Assembly: GCA_024741835.1 (NCBI GenBank)
Contig: JAENRP010000003.1
Span: 280,960 to 344,959, forward strand
Direction of reading: 5' to 3'
Origin: Diplocarpon mali
Lineage: Eukaryota; Ascomycota; Leotiomycetes; Helotiales; Drepanopezizaceae
Length of the DNA stretch: 64,000 nucleotides
In this document: one piece after another, positions 33,906 to 45,814 of the stretch
How positions within the stretch are numbered: position 1 is the stretch's first letter
Layout of the letters: each line of letters opens with the position of its first letter
The notes under the pieces: generated by a model
The model's input: only the letters and a program-made list of their open reading frames with translations
Database searches by the model: none
Told to the model about the DNA's origin: nothing
Translations under genes and position numbers: made by a program

Positions 33906-35741
33906 TCAGAATTGACCCTCAGTATTCCCATCTCCCATGCTTTTACTGCTACTGCTACCGCTTTGGATAGAACCCAAGATACCATCTATATACGACGCAC
34001 CACTCCATTTCTGGTGGGTAAGAACATCGACCCCGAGATCTTTCTCACGCTTCTGCACAAGATTGACATAAGCTAGCATCCCTTCATCCTTAAACGCTTT
34101 GCTCAGCTCATTCGAGATAGTAGCTGTACTGTGTAGACCAGCCAGGGAGATGAGCTGGAGAACGAAGCCATGCTTGGCAATATCCCAGATGAAGGATTTG
34201 AGCGTCTCGTTTGAGAACCCGTGACTCATCCAGTTGAAGGACGGGGACAAGTTGTATACAAGCCCCTTTCCGGGATATTTCTCGCGGATCTCGCCGGAAA
34301 ACTGAGCGGCGTTTTGGACGTTTGGATCACCCGTTTCGACCCATAGTAGATCAGCATAAGGTGCATATTCAATGGCACGTTTTGTCGCTGCCTTCATGCC
34401 AGCACGATAATGATAAAATCCTTCCCTTGTCCTTGGAATGTCGATGTTGAAATAGATCGGCTTGTCTGTAAGTTTTGATGCAAGCTGCTTCCTTTTATTA
34501 ATTGACATATCGCGGTTTTGAGAAGTTGTTTTCAGATAAGTATTGATTTCCTCGTTGGAGACACCATGAGCTTCAAATTGCTTGACAACGGCCTCGTCGC
34601 ATGTTACCAGTTTTGTATTCTTCACCCAGTCTGCCTCGAAGACGTCGATTTCAGCCCCTGAAGCTCCGGCCAGTTCCATTGCCTGAAGCGTCTCGGCTAG
34701 TGGCTCGATGCCATCCTCCGCAACTCCGAGAATAAATTCGTGATCGCGGACGTCGATGGCACTGCTGAGAAGCTTTCCACTTTCAGAATCTGTCCTTGCA
34801 ATCACCAGATTTTCCGAGCCCATCACATCCCATTGAAATCTTGCGGCGACAAGCCTATTGATGTGTTCACCCACTGGCACCAGCACCTTACCAGCAAGAT
34901 GTCCACACTTCTTACCCCCATGCATCTGATCCTCGAAGTGCACAGCAGCAGCACCATTCTCAGCAAAGAGTTTAGCAAGCTTCAAGACTGCCGACAAGCC
35001 TCCATGCCCAGTATCTCCGTCTGCGATAATTGGTCGTAAGTAATCAATATATGGTGTCTTCGCCCTCTCCTCTGGACTCAACTTTCTGCGAGTGTCCCAG
35101 TGCTTTCGGTCGTGCATAGATTGAGCCTTTGCAAGTCTTTCAACTTGGTTCGGAACGGTGTTGTAGGGGTAGTCGCCAAAATCTGGCGAAACTTCATTTG
35201 TTGTAGTGAGAACAGAAGAACAAGCCCATCCGGAGATATACAAGACTTCTTGATTCGGTGCTTGTTGCGTCATTTGTACAGGATCAATCGCACCCACTGT
35301 AGAAATTCAGAAACGAAATCACAACCGAACGATGGACGTACTTGTATGTATCGGCTCCCCCTTTGCTTCCCTCTCTTTGATTAGATTGAAAAGCTTCCTC
35401 GCCATCACCGAGCTTTGGTACGACTGTAATTGGCTCCCCCGTTTCGACACGACAGCCGCTGCTGAATACGGCCTCTTAATCCCTTCATACCTGGGACTTG
35501 CCCACCACGACTCCACATCCATTAATTGCTGTTCGTACAACGCATCTTCCGCCGCGCCGGCTTTCTGCGACTCAGGCAAAAGTTGAAAGGAGTCGGATGG
35601 GAGCGTGACAGATATGGGATTTTTTAAAGGCAGCAATGGAGACATCCTAGGAGCTGATATCGTTATGTTTCGCGCGTATAAGCTCGATGATTTTGCCGTC
35701 GCCACTCGTCGAGGCACCATTGAGGTAGCTCTGCGCAGCAT
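33906..35741 (-). CDS. mclA: 2-methylisocitrate lyase, mitochondrial (isocitrate lyase family)
   Basis: This enzyme cleaves 2-methylisocitrate to pyruvate and succinate, the last step of the methylcitrate cycle. The exons are 35741-35342 and 35296-33906 (45-nt intron), giving 596 residues. The family signature KKCGH with catalytic Cys264 is intact. Other hallmarks are [40 protein letters not shown] and NLSPSFNW. Three features favour methylisocitrate lyase over glyoxylate-cycle isocitrate lyase. The N-terminus is a basic mitochondrial presequence ([20 protein letters not shown]). The C-terminus lacks a peroxisomal signal. The divergent neighbour is 2-methylcitrate synthase. The start at 35741 is the first ATG in frame; the frame is open further upstream without another ATG. 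Confidence 0.9.
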
Positions 35742-36186
35742 GGTGGAAGCGCTTCCAATGGCAGGAACAGAGAGAGAGATGAGAAAGAGGAGCAAGGAGA
35801 CCTACCACTCCTACCTGTCGTCGCTGGTCAATCGAGCAGAGGACGAAGTTTGTTCAAGGCCCGTCACCAATGCTGATAATCTGGGGTAGGATAGTTTTGG
35901 CCTTGTTCTTCCGCCTGCAAGGGGACCCGCTTTAACCACAGGCTATTTAGTGGTCAATCCATGGCCCTCGGCTCAAGCCGCTGTACTTATGGCTGAGTGA
36001 AGCTCCAACCACATTTGCATTCTCTTGCATTCATACAATAGCACTTTTCGATCAAGCTTCTGTGCAAGCTGCTACACTTTTGCGGCCTGCATAGAAATTG
36101 AGGGTAACTTCTGAGTTCAATTTTGTCCATTACAGCTCCCCTCCCTTTGACTTTTACCCCTCAATACCCCGCATCCAAGCTTCACC
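35742..36186. promoter_or_regulatory. Shared intergenic promoter of the methylcitrate-cycle pair
   Basis: These 445 bases separate the start codons of the lyase (-) and the synthase (+). Both promoters must lie here or overlap the leaders. A CT-rich stretch at about 36130-36185 precedes the synthase start. No factor-binding site is claimed. Co-regulation is inferred from the arrangement. Confidence 0.6.
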
Positions 36187-37760
36187 ATGGCCATGAATGC
36201 GAGAGCTGCCTCGTCGGCTTTTAGGACACTTCGTGTATGTCCTCGCTGAATTCTGTCTCTCCAATATTCTGACAATATTCCAGCCACTTACCTTTCACCC
36301 TACCGTTATCACAACCCATCGGAACTATGCATCATCCTCTTCCGAACCAGATCTCAAGACAACATTCAAGGAGGCCATTCCAGCCAAGAGAGAGCTGTTA
36401 AAAAAAGTCAAGGCGTTGGGAGGGAAGGTTATTGGAGAAGTGAAAGTTGAAAATACGATTGGAGGCATGAGGTATGGGACTCTGGAAGTGTCCTGGAATG
36501 CAGGACTGACGATGCCACAGAGGGTTGAAGGCCATGGTATGGGAAGGATCAGTTCTGGATGCCAACGAGGGCATCAGATTTCACGGACGCACAATCAAGG
36601 ACTGCCAGAAAGAGCTACCAAAGGGCACATCTGGTACAGAGATGTTGCCAGAAGCTATGTTCTGGCTGCTGTTGACTGGCCAAGTCCCATCCACATCACA
36701 AGTACGAATATTTTCTCGCGAGCTGGCAGAAAAATCAGAGCTTCCAGAATTCGTGAACAAGCTGTTAGAAAACTTCCCCACAGATCTCCACCCAATGACT
36801 CAATTCGCTATTGCAGTTTCGGCGCTCTCCCATACATCCAAGTTTGCCAAGGCATACGAGGCTGGTATCAACAAGGCCGACTACTGGGAGCCAACTTTCG
36901 ATGACAGTATCTCATTACTTGCAAAGCTTCCAACAATCGCTGCCAAGATCTACCAAAACTCATATCAAGGTGGTGGAGCACTTCCCGCCAAGGTCGACTT
37001 GGAGCAAGATTGGTCCTACAACTTCGCTGCCATGCTTGGCAAGGGAGGAAGGGAGAACGAGAATTTCCAAGATCTCCTGAGACTTTATCTAGCTCTGCAC
37101 GGCGACCACGAGGGGGGTAATGTCTCTGCCCATGCTACCCACTTGGTTGGTAGTGCATTGAGCGACCCATTTTTGAGTTACAGTGCCGGCCTTCAAGGTC
37201 TGGCTGGACCTCTTCACGGGTAAGGAATTACCGCTTCCTAAAATTATTTTCTAACGCGACACAGTCTTGCCGCTCAAGAAGTCCTGAGATGGATCCTCCA
37301 AATGCAAGAACATGTCGGAACCAAGTTCAGCGACAAAGACGTCTCCGACTACCTGTGGTCGACCCTCAAGTCTGGGCGAGTCGTTCCAGGCTACGGCCAC
37401 GCCGTCCTCCGCAAGCCCGATCCTCGATTTGAGGCATTGATGGATTACGCTTCTTCGCGACCAGAGATAGCCAAGGACCCTGTTTTCCAACTGGTCAAGA
37501 AGAACTCTGAGATCGCGCCAGAGGTATTGAAAGAGCACGGAAAGACCAAGAACCCATATCCAAATGTAGACTCAAGCTCTGGAGTTCTGTTCCACCACTA
37601 TGGGTTTCATGAGACTTTGTACTACACTGCCACATTCGGTGTCAGCAGAGGGTTAGGACCACTCGCTCAGCTGATATGGGATCGAGCACTGGGTCTCCCG
37701 ATCGAGCGGCCTAAGAGCATCAACCTGCGAGGCTTGGTTGAGCTTGCCGAAAGTGCATGA
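36187..37760 (+). CDS. mcsA: 2-methylcitrate synthase, mitochondrial
   Basis: This enzyme condenses propionyl-CoA with oxaloacetate to 2-methylcitrate, the entry step of the methylcitrate cycle; such enzymes also accept acetyl-CoA. The exons are 36187-36234, 36284-36471, 36521-37219 and 37265-37760; the introns are 45-49 nt and the product is 476 residues. The N-terminus ([16 protein letters not shown]) is Arg/Ser/Ala-rich as in mitochondrial presequences. Citrate-synthase hallmarks are [38 protein letters not shown] (first catalytic His region), [10 protein letters not shown] (second catalytic His) and NVDSSSG (catalytic Asp). The sequence is closest to fungal McsA proteins rather than the housekeeping citrate synthase, judged from the segments [13 protein letters not shown] and [20 protein letters not shown]. 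The divergent lyase neighbour supports the assignment. Confidence 0.92.
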
Positions 37761-38331
37761 TCCAGTAAGGTTTCATGTGGTTGCAGAAGCATGTGCTCTG
37801 CCCAGAACCCGTAGACTGTGCTGTGGAGCTTGTTGTTAGATACACAGTGTATTCCACGCCCTTATCGTTTTCTCATACAACAGTGATAGTTGACTCAGTA
37901 GCCATAGATGTAACTGCATCCTTGAAATTGCCGCCTAATTCTACCACTTTCCTCTCCGAATTGAATTCAAATTCATCAGTCACGTGTCAGCGCTGGACTC
38001 GGAAGAATCAGGCGGCCAGAAGCATGACCTTTTTCTAAGAACACATCCCGTATTAAGACTAGTGTGTCAAATGCTCAGCTACATGAAAGTTTGCTGTCAG
38101 CGGCACAAACTCAATTCCTCTCCGATTATCTAGTTCACTCTCTCAGATCGTGGTTCATCGTTTCGGCTTCGCACTGCTCTTCCACAAGCACATGCAACGT
38201 CGACCTCGTAAGCGAGACTAGGCTTCGCCCAAATAAAACATCTACATAGCCCTCCTTATCGTTCGCTACTATCCACAAAAAGCGCGTCCCAACATTCCAT
38301 ATCATCCCATATCCCATAGACACGGTTCAAC
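37761..38331. other. Intergenic region between synthase and first GNAT gene
   Basis: 3' flank of the synthase and promoter side of the first acetyltransferase gene. No other coding evidence was seen. Confidence 0.5.
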
Positions 38332-39339
38332 ATGAAATTCACGATTCGGCCAGCACTTCCCTCGGATATCCCCTCCATAGTCGCTCTCGACATATCTGCC
38401 AACAAAGAAACGTCCGCTTTAATAACAATGCAACTGCTCCCGCCTGCGGACTTGACGACATTCTTCACCACGCGATATTCGAATTATCTGGCGTTTCCTG
38501 CGCGGTATCAATACCTTGTCGCCACCACCCCGGATGACAAGATTGCAGGTTTTCTAGTCGGTGTCGCGCCTAAGAGAGAAGACGATGCGACAGAACCCAT
38601 GCCTGTGTGTCAATCCTCCCACAATTTCTCTACTCCCTTCAGCAATCGGCTTTGAGATATGCGTCAGATCTCCGTTTAGGTCCGAGAGATTGAATTCAAG
38701 ATCACTGAAGTTCTAGTGCTACGGGGCTAAGTTCATCAAAGGTGTTGCCCGATGACGAGGGAGTAAAGAAGCTGCTCGCCTGGTTCTTTGGGGAGTCGGC
38801 GAGGGACAAGAAATTGTATTTTACGGAAAATATGTGGCGTAAGCCCCTTCTGTTACCTCGATTCCCTTTTCAAACTGCTTCCTTGGATGTCTGACACTTA
38901 TTCTGGGGCTCAACCTCTTTTTTTAATAAAAAAAATAGAACTCGAGTCCCTTCAAGTCTCCCCCGAATTCCAACGTCGTGGCGTCGGCTCTCTCCGTATG
39001 TATAAACACTCAGCAGTTCCCTTGACCAAATTCTATATTCATAGCAATCCTCGTAAATCCGGAGAGATTGCAGGCATAACAAGGGCACTATAAGTTCTTA
39101 GACTCTGCAAGAGACGACGCTGATTCCCTCCAGTCCTCGCTAAATGGTTTACTGAAGTCGACGCCTCAGAAGGCACAACGTTTGTCCGCGCCTCTGCCAA
39201 AGGCCGTGGCCTCTACCAAAGGTTTGACTGGGTACAGCAAGGGATATGGTCCTTGGACGTCAGTGCTTGGGGCAGAGACGAGCCGATCATCAACTATAAC
39301 ATGGTGCGAAAGGCGGCCAAGGAGCAGGTGTCCGCGTGA
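38332..39339 (+). CDS. GNAT-family N-acetyltransferase, paralogue 1
   Basis: This is a predicted acetyl-CoA-dependent N-acetyltransferase. The exons are 38332-38604, 38742-38838, 38939-38995 and 39134-39339, giving 210 residues. All junctions keep frame, and a CTAAG branch-site-like motif lies just before the second exon. The N-terminus FTIRPALPSDIPSIVALD is the typical GNAT strand 1/helix 1. IAGFLVGVA is strand 4. LQVSPEFQRRGVGSLLL is the acetyl-CoA-binding motif A (Q-x-x-G-x-G). ASAKGRGLYQRFDW is the C-terminal motif. The intron that joins MP to VLPDDEG removes stops present in the genomic frame. Substrate is unknown. The next gene downstream is a paralogue in the same orientation. Confidence 0.78.
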
Positions 39340-39642
39340 TGTGCTGGGATTTTTTACGGGTTGAGTTTTCTTGATTGCCTTAGCGCTTGCTGTATTCTCA
39401 TTAATTTTGCATCCTCATTATTCTCTTTGTGACGGGATATTATTTCGCGGCGGTGCGTGTTCGTTCTCTGCAACTCCATCTTTCCTGACTCGGCACGAAC
39501 ACTGATCACGTCACGTGTCAACCCATAGGTCGATTCCAGCCCCGGCTGGCTCCAGAAAAGCGTGGCCCCCCAGATCCATATTTATACTTCTCCTCCACTT
39601 CTCCATCTCCCCCGTTTTCCCCCGCAGTCCATCCCCAGAAAA
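39340..39642. other. Intergenic region between the two GNAT genes
   Basis: About 300 bases holding the 3' flank of paralogue 1 and a CT- and C-rich promoter/leader of paralogue 2 (39580-39640). No ORF was supported. Confidence 0.5.
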
Positions 39643-40505
39643 ATGCGCCGCAACATCTCCATCCGCTCTGCCATCCCATCAGACCTAGCCGCCTTGACAA
39701 CCATCGACCTGCTCGCCAATTCCTCGCACCCCTTGATAGCCCATTCATTCCCCTATCCATTTCTCGCTTCCAAGCTCTTCCTCGCTCATCTCGGCTACTG
39801 TTTTTCTCACCCTCAAACATACAAGTTCCGCGTCGCCGTCCTCGCGCCCCCTTCACCGCCTCCTCCAGATTCGCACTCGGGGGCCGACGTCTTCGCCGGG
39901 GAGGGCAGCAAGGCGCCGATCGTTGGTTTCCTCCTGTGGAAAGAAGCCGAGGAGGCCGGAAGCCAGCGAGAGGAGCCGTGGCACTGGGAGGAGAAGCTCC
40001 CCCCTGGAACGGATAAACGGCTCTGGAGAGAGTACGTGCAGGTCATGGGCAGACAGCCCGCTCCGGCTCCTTCGAGCAGAAGCCCAATCGGCAAGTCTAC
40101 CACGATCCCTGGCAACGCCAGCCAGATCCGCGCCGCAGCGTGCTAAGCCTCGACCCAGAAATCGAGAAGTTCGCCGTGGCGCCCGCGTACCAGCGCCGAG
40201 GCATCGGGACTCGCCTGCTGCAATCCTTCGTCGACGAGATCGACGAGAGAGGAACGGCCGACAGGATCTGCATGCGCTCGTCCGTCAAGGGGAGGGCGCT
40301 GTACGAGAGGTTCGAATGGGCTGTAGAGAAGGAGTACAGAATGGACCTGAGAGCTTGGGGCAGGCAGCGAGCCTACGTTGACTTTGACATGTCTCGAGAA
40401 AAGGTCGTCCGGAGCGGAGAGGAGCGGAGCGGAGAGCCTCTAGGTAAGTTAGGCTGTTTGCACTTGGCCAGTAGCCGCACGGAAACATCTCACGAATGGC
40501 AATGA
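39643..40505 (+). CDS. GNAT-family N-acetyltransferase, paralogue 2
   Basis: This is a second predicted N-acetyltransferase, 251 residues from exons 39643-40031 and 40139-40505. The intron has a strong GTACGT donor and a CAG acceptor and restores the frame. The N-terminus ISIRSAIPSDLAALTTID matches the opening of paralogue 1. IVGFLLWKEA is strand 4. FAVAPAYQRRGIGTRLL is motif A. SSVKGRALYERFEW and the following WGRQRAYVDFDM align with the C-terminal part of paralogue 1. It is longer because of a Pro/Ser/Gly-rich loop at about 65-90 and a tail after residue 215. The gene is more GC-rich than paralogue 1, so the two copies are old or have diverged in composition. Substrate is unknown. Confidence 0.75.
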
Positions 40506-40969
40506 GGTCCTTTGGACTCTGCTCTTGACGAGCGTTGAGCCGTGCACTTATTATCCGCTACCGAGGCATACTAGCTTCCGCTATGAATATTGCAAGAGAA
40601 ATCTTCTCTATTCTCTCAAGAACGACAAACTAGTCCATCTACAAGCCCCTGTAAGCTTCTCACAGAAGTCTTATCTTTTGCTAGTAGCCGTCGCTGGCGA
40701 GATCTCTACCCTTAGTTAACATACTTCAATTGATCCCGAGCTAGTCAACCAACACTCTCCCTCGCTTTAAGTTTCTACTTTGAACAATCCCGACTTTACT
40801 TCTATATATGATCAAAATATAAACAGACGCAACTAGAGCTTCGAATACTGTAAGTAATGGTATACATCTCTTACGAGCTATCTCCTCCCCAGGAAACTCC
40901 CATCTCAAAACTGTAAATATTATCGTCGATACATTTGCTTAGTACTAAAATGTGTTCCAGATCTTAGAA
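40506..40969. other. Intergenic region, no gene seen
   Basis: Spacer between the 3' ends of the second GNAT gene (+) and the WSC gene (-). No coding evidence was seen. Confidence 0.5.
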
Positions 40970-43900
40970 TCATGCAGTAGCAGTGGCGACAGGAGCGCTC
41001 CCTTGACTAGTCCCTGTGCCAGTCACCGCAACGCCCGTCGCCACATATAGATTATACATCTGTCCGGCTCCGCACTTCTGGCTTTGATCTCCCTTGCAGG
41101 CCATTGTACAAGCTCTGGGACCAACCAGTGTGCTGGGTTGAGGGGTCGGCGCCCGGGTTGCGGCGTAACACTCTCTGCCGTATTCGACACCAGCATACAG
41201 AAACGTGGTGGCAGGTATGGCGGAGAGTTGAGCGAGGGCTGAAGAGATACAAAGATCTGGTGTCATCTTGTCACTGCTGAAAAGCTTTGGCATGTTGTGA
41301 GCTTGGTAGGGGCCGCCTGTATCAGAGTAACAGCCCAGAGAGGCGAAGCCACGGATTACAGAAGCTGTTGAAGTGGCGGTGGCGACGGTAGTTGAGAGAG
41401 TAGTACTCGTGGCGACAGACGAAGATTTCGAAGTCGACACTACAGCGCCTGAAGTTGTGCTTGATGAAGCTAAGATGTGTGAAGGCTTGCTCGAGCTGGA
41501 AGATAACCCGAAACCTAGACTGTTGTACATGGTCAATAGATTTGATCCGCCACACTGTCCTGGTCAGCTCGAGACTCGGCAGTGCAGATTCAGTTGGCAT
41601 CCCACAATTTGAAGCGGATTCCCTTTGCAAGTCATTGAACAGCTTGCTTCACGTGTCAGTGCACTTCCGTCATTTGGTACATTTCCACAATAACCTGTTT
41701 GATACATCAGCATTGGGGAACAGGATAAACATCTACACTACGAGTACTGACATTCTCGATGATACTCAATTCCAAACCATGCATAGCCAGCACAGGTTGA
41801 GGCACAAACCTCAACTGTCATACTGTCTGCCGCGAGACTCTTCTGCGATAAGGCACGACCCTTTGTTGACTCGGTATAACACCCAACGTATGAATACTCC
41901 CCAACGACCTTGATGATTGCAGGGCCTGTCTGAGTGGGAGATGCAGATGACTTGGTTGAAGTCTCGCGGGAGTTCAAGGAAGTGGTAGAGGTGGCGGACG
42001 TAGATGTGACAGATGTCGTCAATGAAGAGGACTGGATAGAGCTAGAGGTGGTAAGAGGTAGCTTGGAAGTCGTGGAGGTTGTCGAGCCTGTCGAGCTAAG
42101 AAAAGAAGCGGGCGGGGGGGCGTTAGGAACAGCCTCCGGACCTGGCATATAGCGCTGGCGATCATAGAACACCGACGCGTAACTTCCATCACCCCCGCAG
42201 GGCTGAGTTGCATCTCCTGGACAACTCCAGGTACATTTCTTTGCACTCTCAGCGGTGCTGTATTGATCAGTACCTACGATCCACTCCAAGAAACGGACTA
42301 CTTACTACTTGGTGTAACTTGGAGGGCTGCTCCCACACTGTGACGGGTGTCAGCATGTATATGGTTTCCAAGTCAGCCAAACCTACCCAGCACTCCGTAT
42401 CTATTACCCTGTTAGCCCTGCCGAGAAGCGAGAGTCATAAACCTACGATACTCCGTGGCTGCAAAGAGATATCCGCTCGCGAAACATTGCTGTTGGCACC
42501 AGCCGTTTTCGTTCTTAGCCGAGGACAGCTTCTTAGCAAACTGACGTCCACCGCCGTCCCAGTAACAGCCTAGATACAGGTACTGGGACGATCCATTCGC
42601 AAGCAATGGGCCGACTTGTTCCGTGAAGATATTGGCTGTAACCGCAACATTATGGACACCAAAGTTGACATCACTGAGAATCTGTCAGCCCACGGGCTTT
42701 CAGTCGCACAAATATTGACTTACTCTGTGTTCAGGATCCACACGTCCGAGACAGAATGGTCCAATCGGTTGACCCCCAACGGTGCTGCGACAATCGATAC
42801 TTGGCCCAGCGCACAGGAATTCACATCGATGAATTGTCCCTCATGCAAATCCACAAGTGCGTTTGGAGCCAGCAGTTCGGTGCCAATGGGGGGCTTACTT
42901 TTCGTGACAGTAAGGGCAGATCCACCAGAATTGCAAACACGGATATTCCCGGACTGAGTTGTACCATCAAGAACGTTCCCAAAGTCTAGGCGGAGAGGGT
43001 CAGAAAATTCCCAGCCTCCTGCAATAGTAGAGACCGATATGTTGGCAACAGGGGCGGTCGATGCCGATGCCGACACGATTATGTATTCTGAACCACCTGT
43101 CGTCCAGAACTCCACGAAAGATGTGTAGGTACCGGTATTCGCGGCGGAGAACTTCACATTCACGGTGATTGACGTACCGCTGGCAAGAGTGTCGCCAGCC
43201 TTGGGGAATTCTGTAGCTGTAAAACCATTGCCTAGATCTCCATTGGTAATATTGGCCCACTCAACATTCCCTACAATACTGTCTGTCCACGCTGTACCCA
43301 ATACGTGGAGGGTATCAGCTCCGACATTAGAAATAATGAGAGATCCAGTAAGCCCTGAAGGAGCACCCGCAGAGCCAAGGACGAGACCTCCAAGATCAAT
43401 CTCGTTGGGAGTGATGGTCAGAAAGGCGACCTGCGAAATAACTCGGCCTACGAGAGACACAGCAAGGATAGTGCTGTATTTTGCAACCCCATTCGTAGTC
43501 AGAATGTTGAGGCTGGTGCTCTCAACACCAGGTACGACTTTCCCATAGGAAGCTTGTTGACTATCACTCACAGTCTCTTGCGTCAGATCCCATTTTACTG
43601 GAAAGGAGAAATTGGCACCTGATGCTAGGGCTCCTTGGGGCAGCGTTGAATTGTCGCATTTCCACGTCGCTTCGCCAGTCGTGCAGCCATTTATCTTAGT
43701 GATCGGAATGAGTGTCGTACAGTTAACAGTCTTGGTAACGCTGGTGCCAATAGTGACATCCTGAAAATCAATGGGATCGGTACAGTTCAAGGGTAATGCT
43801 ACCGGAGATCCCAGGCACATAATGTTACCATTAGTGTCGGTTGTGTAGAGACGACCATCGCCAAAGGCTGGACGTTGAAACTTGTTGAGTCCACCGGTAG

Positions 43901-45814
43901 CAACGATCGGGATTGGCTGCAGTGTCCCGTCGACCGGAACAGCGTTGAATGCCTGAAGTCCCAGACTGGGGTCAGAAATCCAGAGGATACCAGTCCCAAC
44001 TTGCCCCTTGAAACTGGTTGTTGCAGGAATTCCTAAACGTTTTTAGTACAATGGAAGTCCAAGGTACGAAGAGGAGCAAACCGACCAACGCCTACTCTGC
44101 CAGCTGCAGGACCGGTCGTTTTTCCCACCAAAGTGAAAGATGGCACACCGTCCAAGCTAAGTCCCATCTTGTAACACACAGTAGCGCCGCCAGTGGGGGT
44201 GAAGTAGATATATCCGCCTTCCAGAGGGAACGAGCCGACTCCAGCAAACACGGCTCCCTGCGCTATGATGGTCTGAAGCACGTTATCAGTACCGCCGGAT
44301 CCTTGTTTGAAGCCGCCCAAGTTATTCGCATTCATGATGCTGCAAATGTTAGCCGTTACATACGAAAAAAGAATGTCAAAACCCGGGCCACTCACTAGGC
44401 TTTAGAATTTTTGCCCAAAGTTACTGCCATTCTGGACACTCCATTCCCCTTGAACACACTCGGATCTAGAAGTGTGACACCCGAAGACCCCAAGTCCCTA
44501 TCTCCCGCATCCATAGAAATATACTCGTAAGGTTCAAAGTAGTCCAAGAGACCGAGTTTGCCTTCAGGAGAGACGCTGAAGCTACCTACGACCTCATCTA
44601 GAGTTGAAAGTGGTTGTCTTCCAGAGGCACCAACATCACCATTTGCATGTCCTTGGCCATTCCTGCGGAGGTCAGCTCAACTTTTGGGTGACAGTGCAAA
44701 CGAAGCTGCTCACCCGGTGGCTAGAAATATCCGATTGCCATCAACAGCGAACCCCATACCTCCTGGGATATGTATTAGCAGGTTCAAATAGCTCGAGGAA
44801 ACACTTAACCTTGCCAGATACCCGCTTTACCACCCTTTTCGACCGTGATATCCCCTTGAACTGGGGGCGCACCTGGGCCGGACTCCATGGCAAAGAGAGA
44901 TGTAACTCCTGTTCCTCTTCAGGATTGACTCGGAAGCAAAGGGCAATTCACCTACCGACCCCAGGCGTTGTGCTCACAGCAACGATCATGCCTGTGTAGT
45001 TGAAGAGGTCACAGTGGCCTCCGAAGCCACCAAGCACAACGCCATTGACTATTGCTAGAGACGGCCGCTGGAGCACCGTGCCACCTATGAAATACCTGCA
45101 ACTGTTAGCGAATTGCAGGTGACCAGTGTGCTCGGTGAACCTTGTAGGGTCATTGTCGGCATTATGGCCATCAATCAAGACGGGAAATCCAGGCTTGTCC
45201 TGAAGTGTCTGAACATCAATCGCGTAAAACTTGTATATTCCTAGTAGGCTGTCAATAGAGTAGCTCTGCAAGAAATCCGGCCTCATCTCACCCTTGGCAA
45301 CACCACCACTGGCTGCTCCATCTTTGTAGCCCTTCGAGAACAGATACACCGTGTTGGTGTTTGGGTCTATGATTGGGGTTCCCTGCCAGCACGTCAGAAC
45401 GGCGAGTGTTGGTTCTACCGAATGCAAACTGACTATAACGCCAATGAAGTCCGGAATATCGGTGCATCCAATGTCCTTCTGTAAGAATGGCGGCTGGAGA
45501 GTTCGAGTGTTGAGAAGCGTTCCGTTGACCGCATCAAGTGTCCGGATGATATTCTGAGCCGAAGCAATGAAAACAAGCTGGCTCGCCCCGGGAGGGGTAT
45601 AGACGAGTGGTTTCGCGTACCATCTTTCCTTGTTGCCATAATTGTTCTTCCACAGCATGCCGAAAATGGCCGAGCCAACAGTGTTCGGATGCATATTATG
45701 ATTATCCAAGTACCCTGATTGAGCCGGGTCGGCATCTTGAACCTGGTCCGTTGGAGCCAGAGAACGAACGAAGGCAGGCCCGATGGCTAAAAGAGAGAGC
45801 AGTTTTGTCCGCAT
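40970..45814 (-). CDS. Secreted multidomain protein: repeat (propeller-like) region, Ig-like middle, three WSC domains
   Basis: This is a large extracellular protein encoded by at least a dozen exons. The first are 45814-44956, 44908-44810, 44762-44714, 44662-44396, 44339-44086, 44032-42724 and one starting at 42673, and all junctions keep frame. MRTKLLSLLAIGPAF is the signal-peptide start. The first 500 or so residues resemble PQQ-like beta-propeller repeats (GTPIIDPNTNTVYLFSK, GMGFAVDGNRIFLATG, GGYIYFTPTGG, GILWISDP). The middle is an Ig-like choice-of-anchor-D/ASH-type region (LDFGNVLDGTTQSGNIRVCNSG). The C-terminal part has three WSC modules beginning YLYLGCYWDGG (about 42570), YSYVGCYTEST (about 41900) and FASLGCYSDTGG (about 41345), with Ser/Thr-rich linkers between the second and third. 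WSC domains bind carbohydrate and occur in wall sensors and secreted enzymes. There is no C-terminal membrane anchor. Wall or glycan binding is inferred, and no catalytic residues are identified. Confidence 0.78.
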
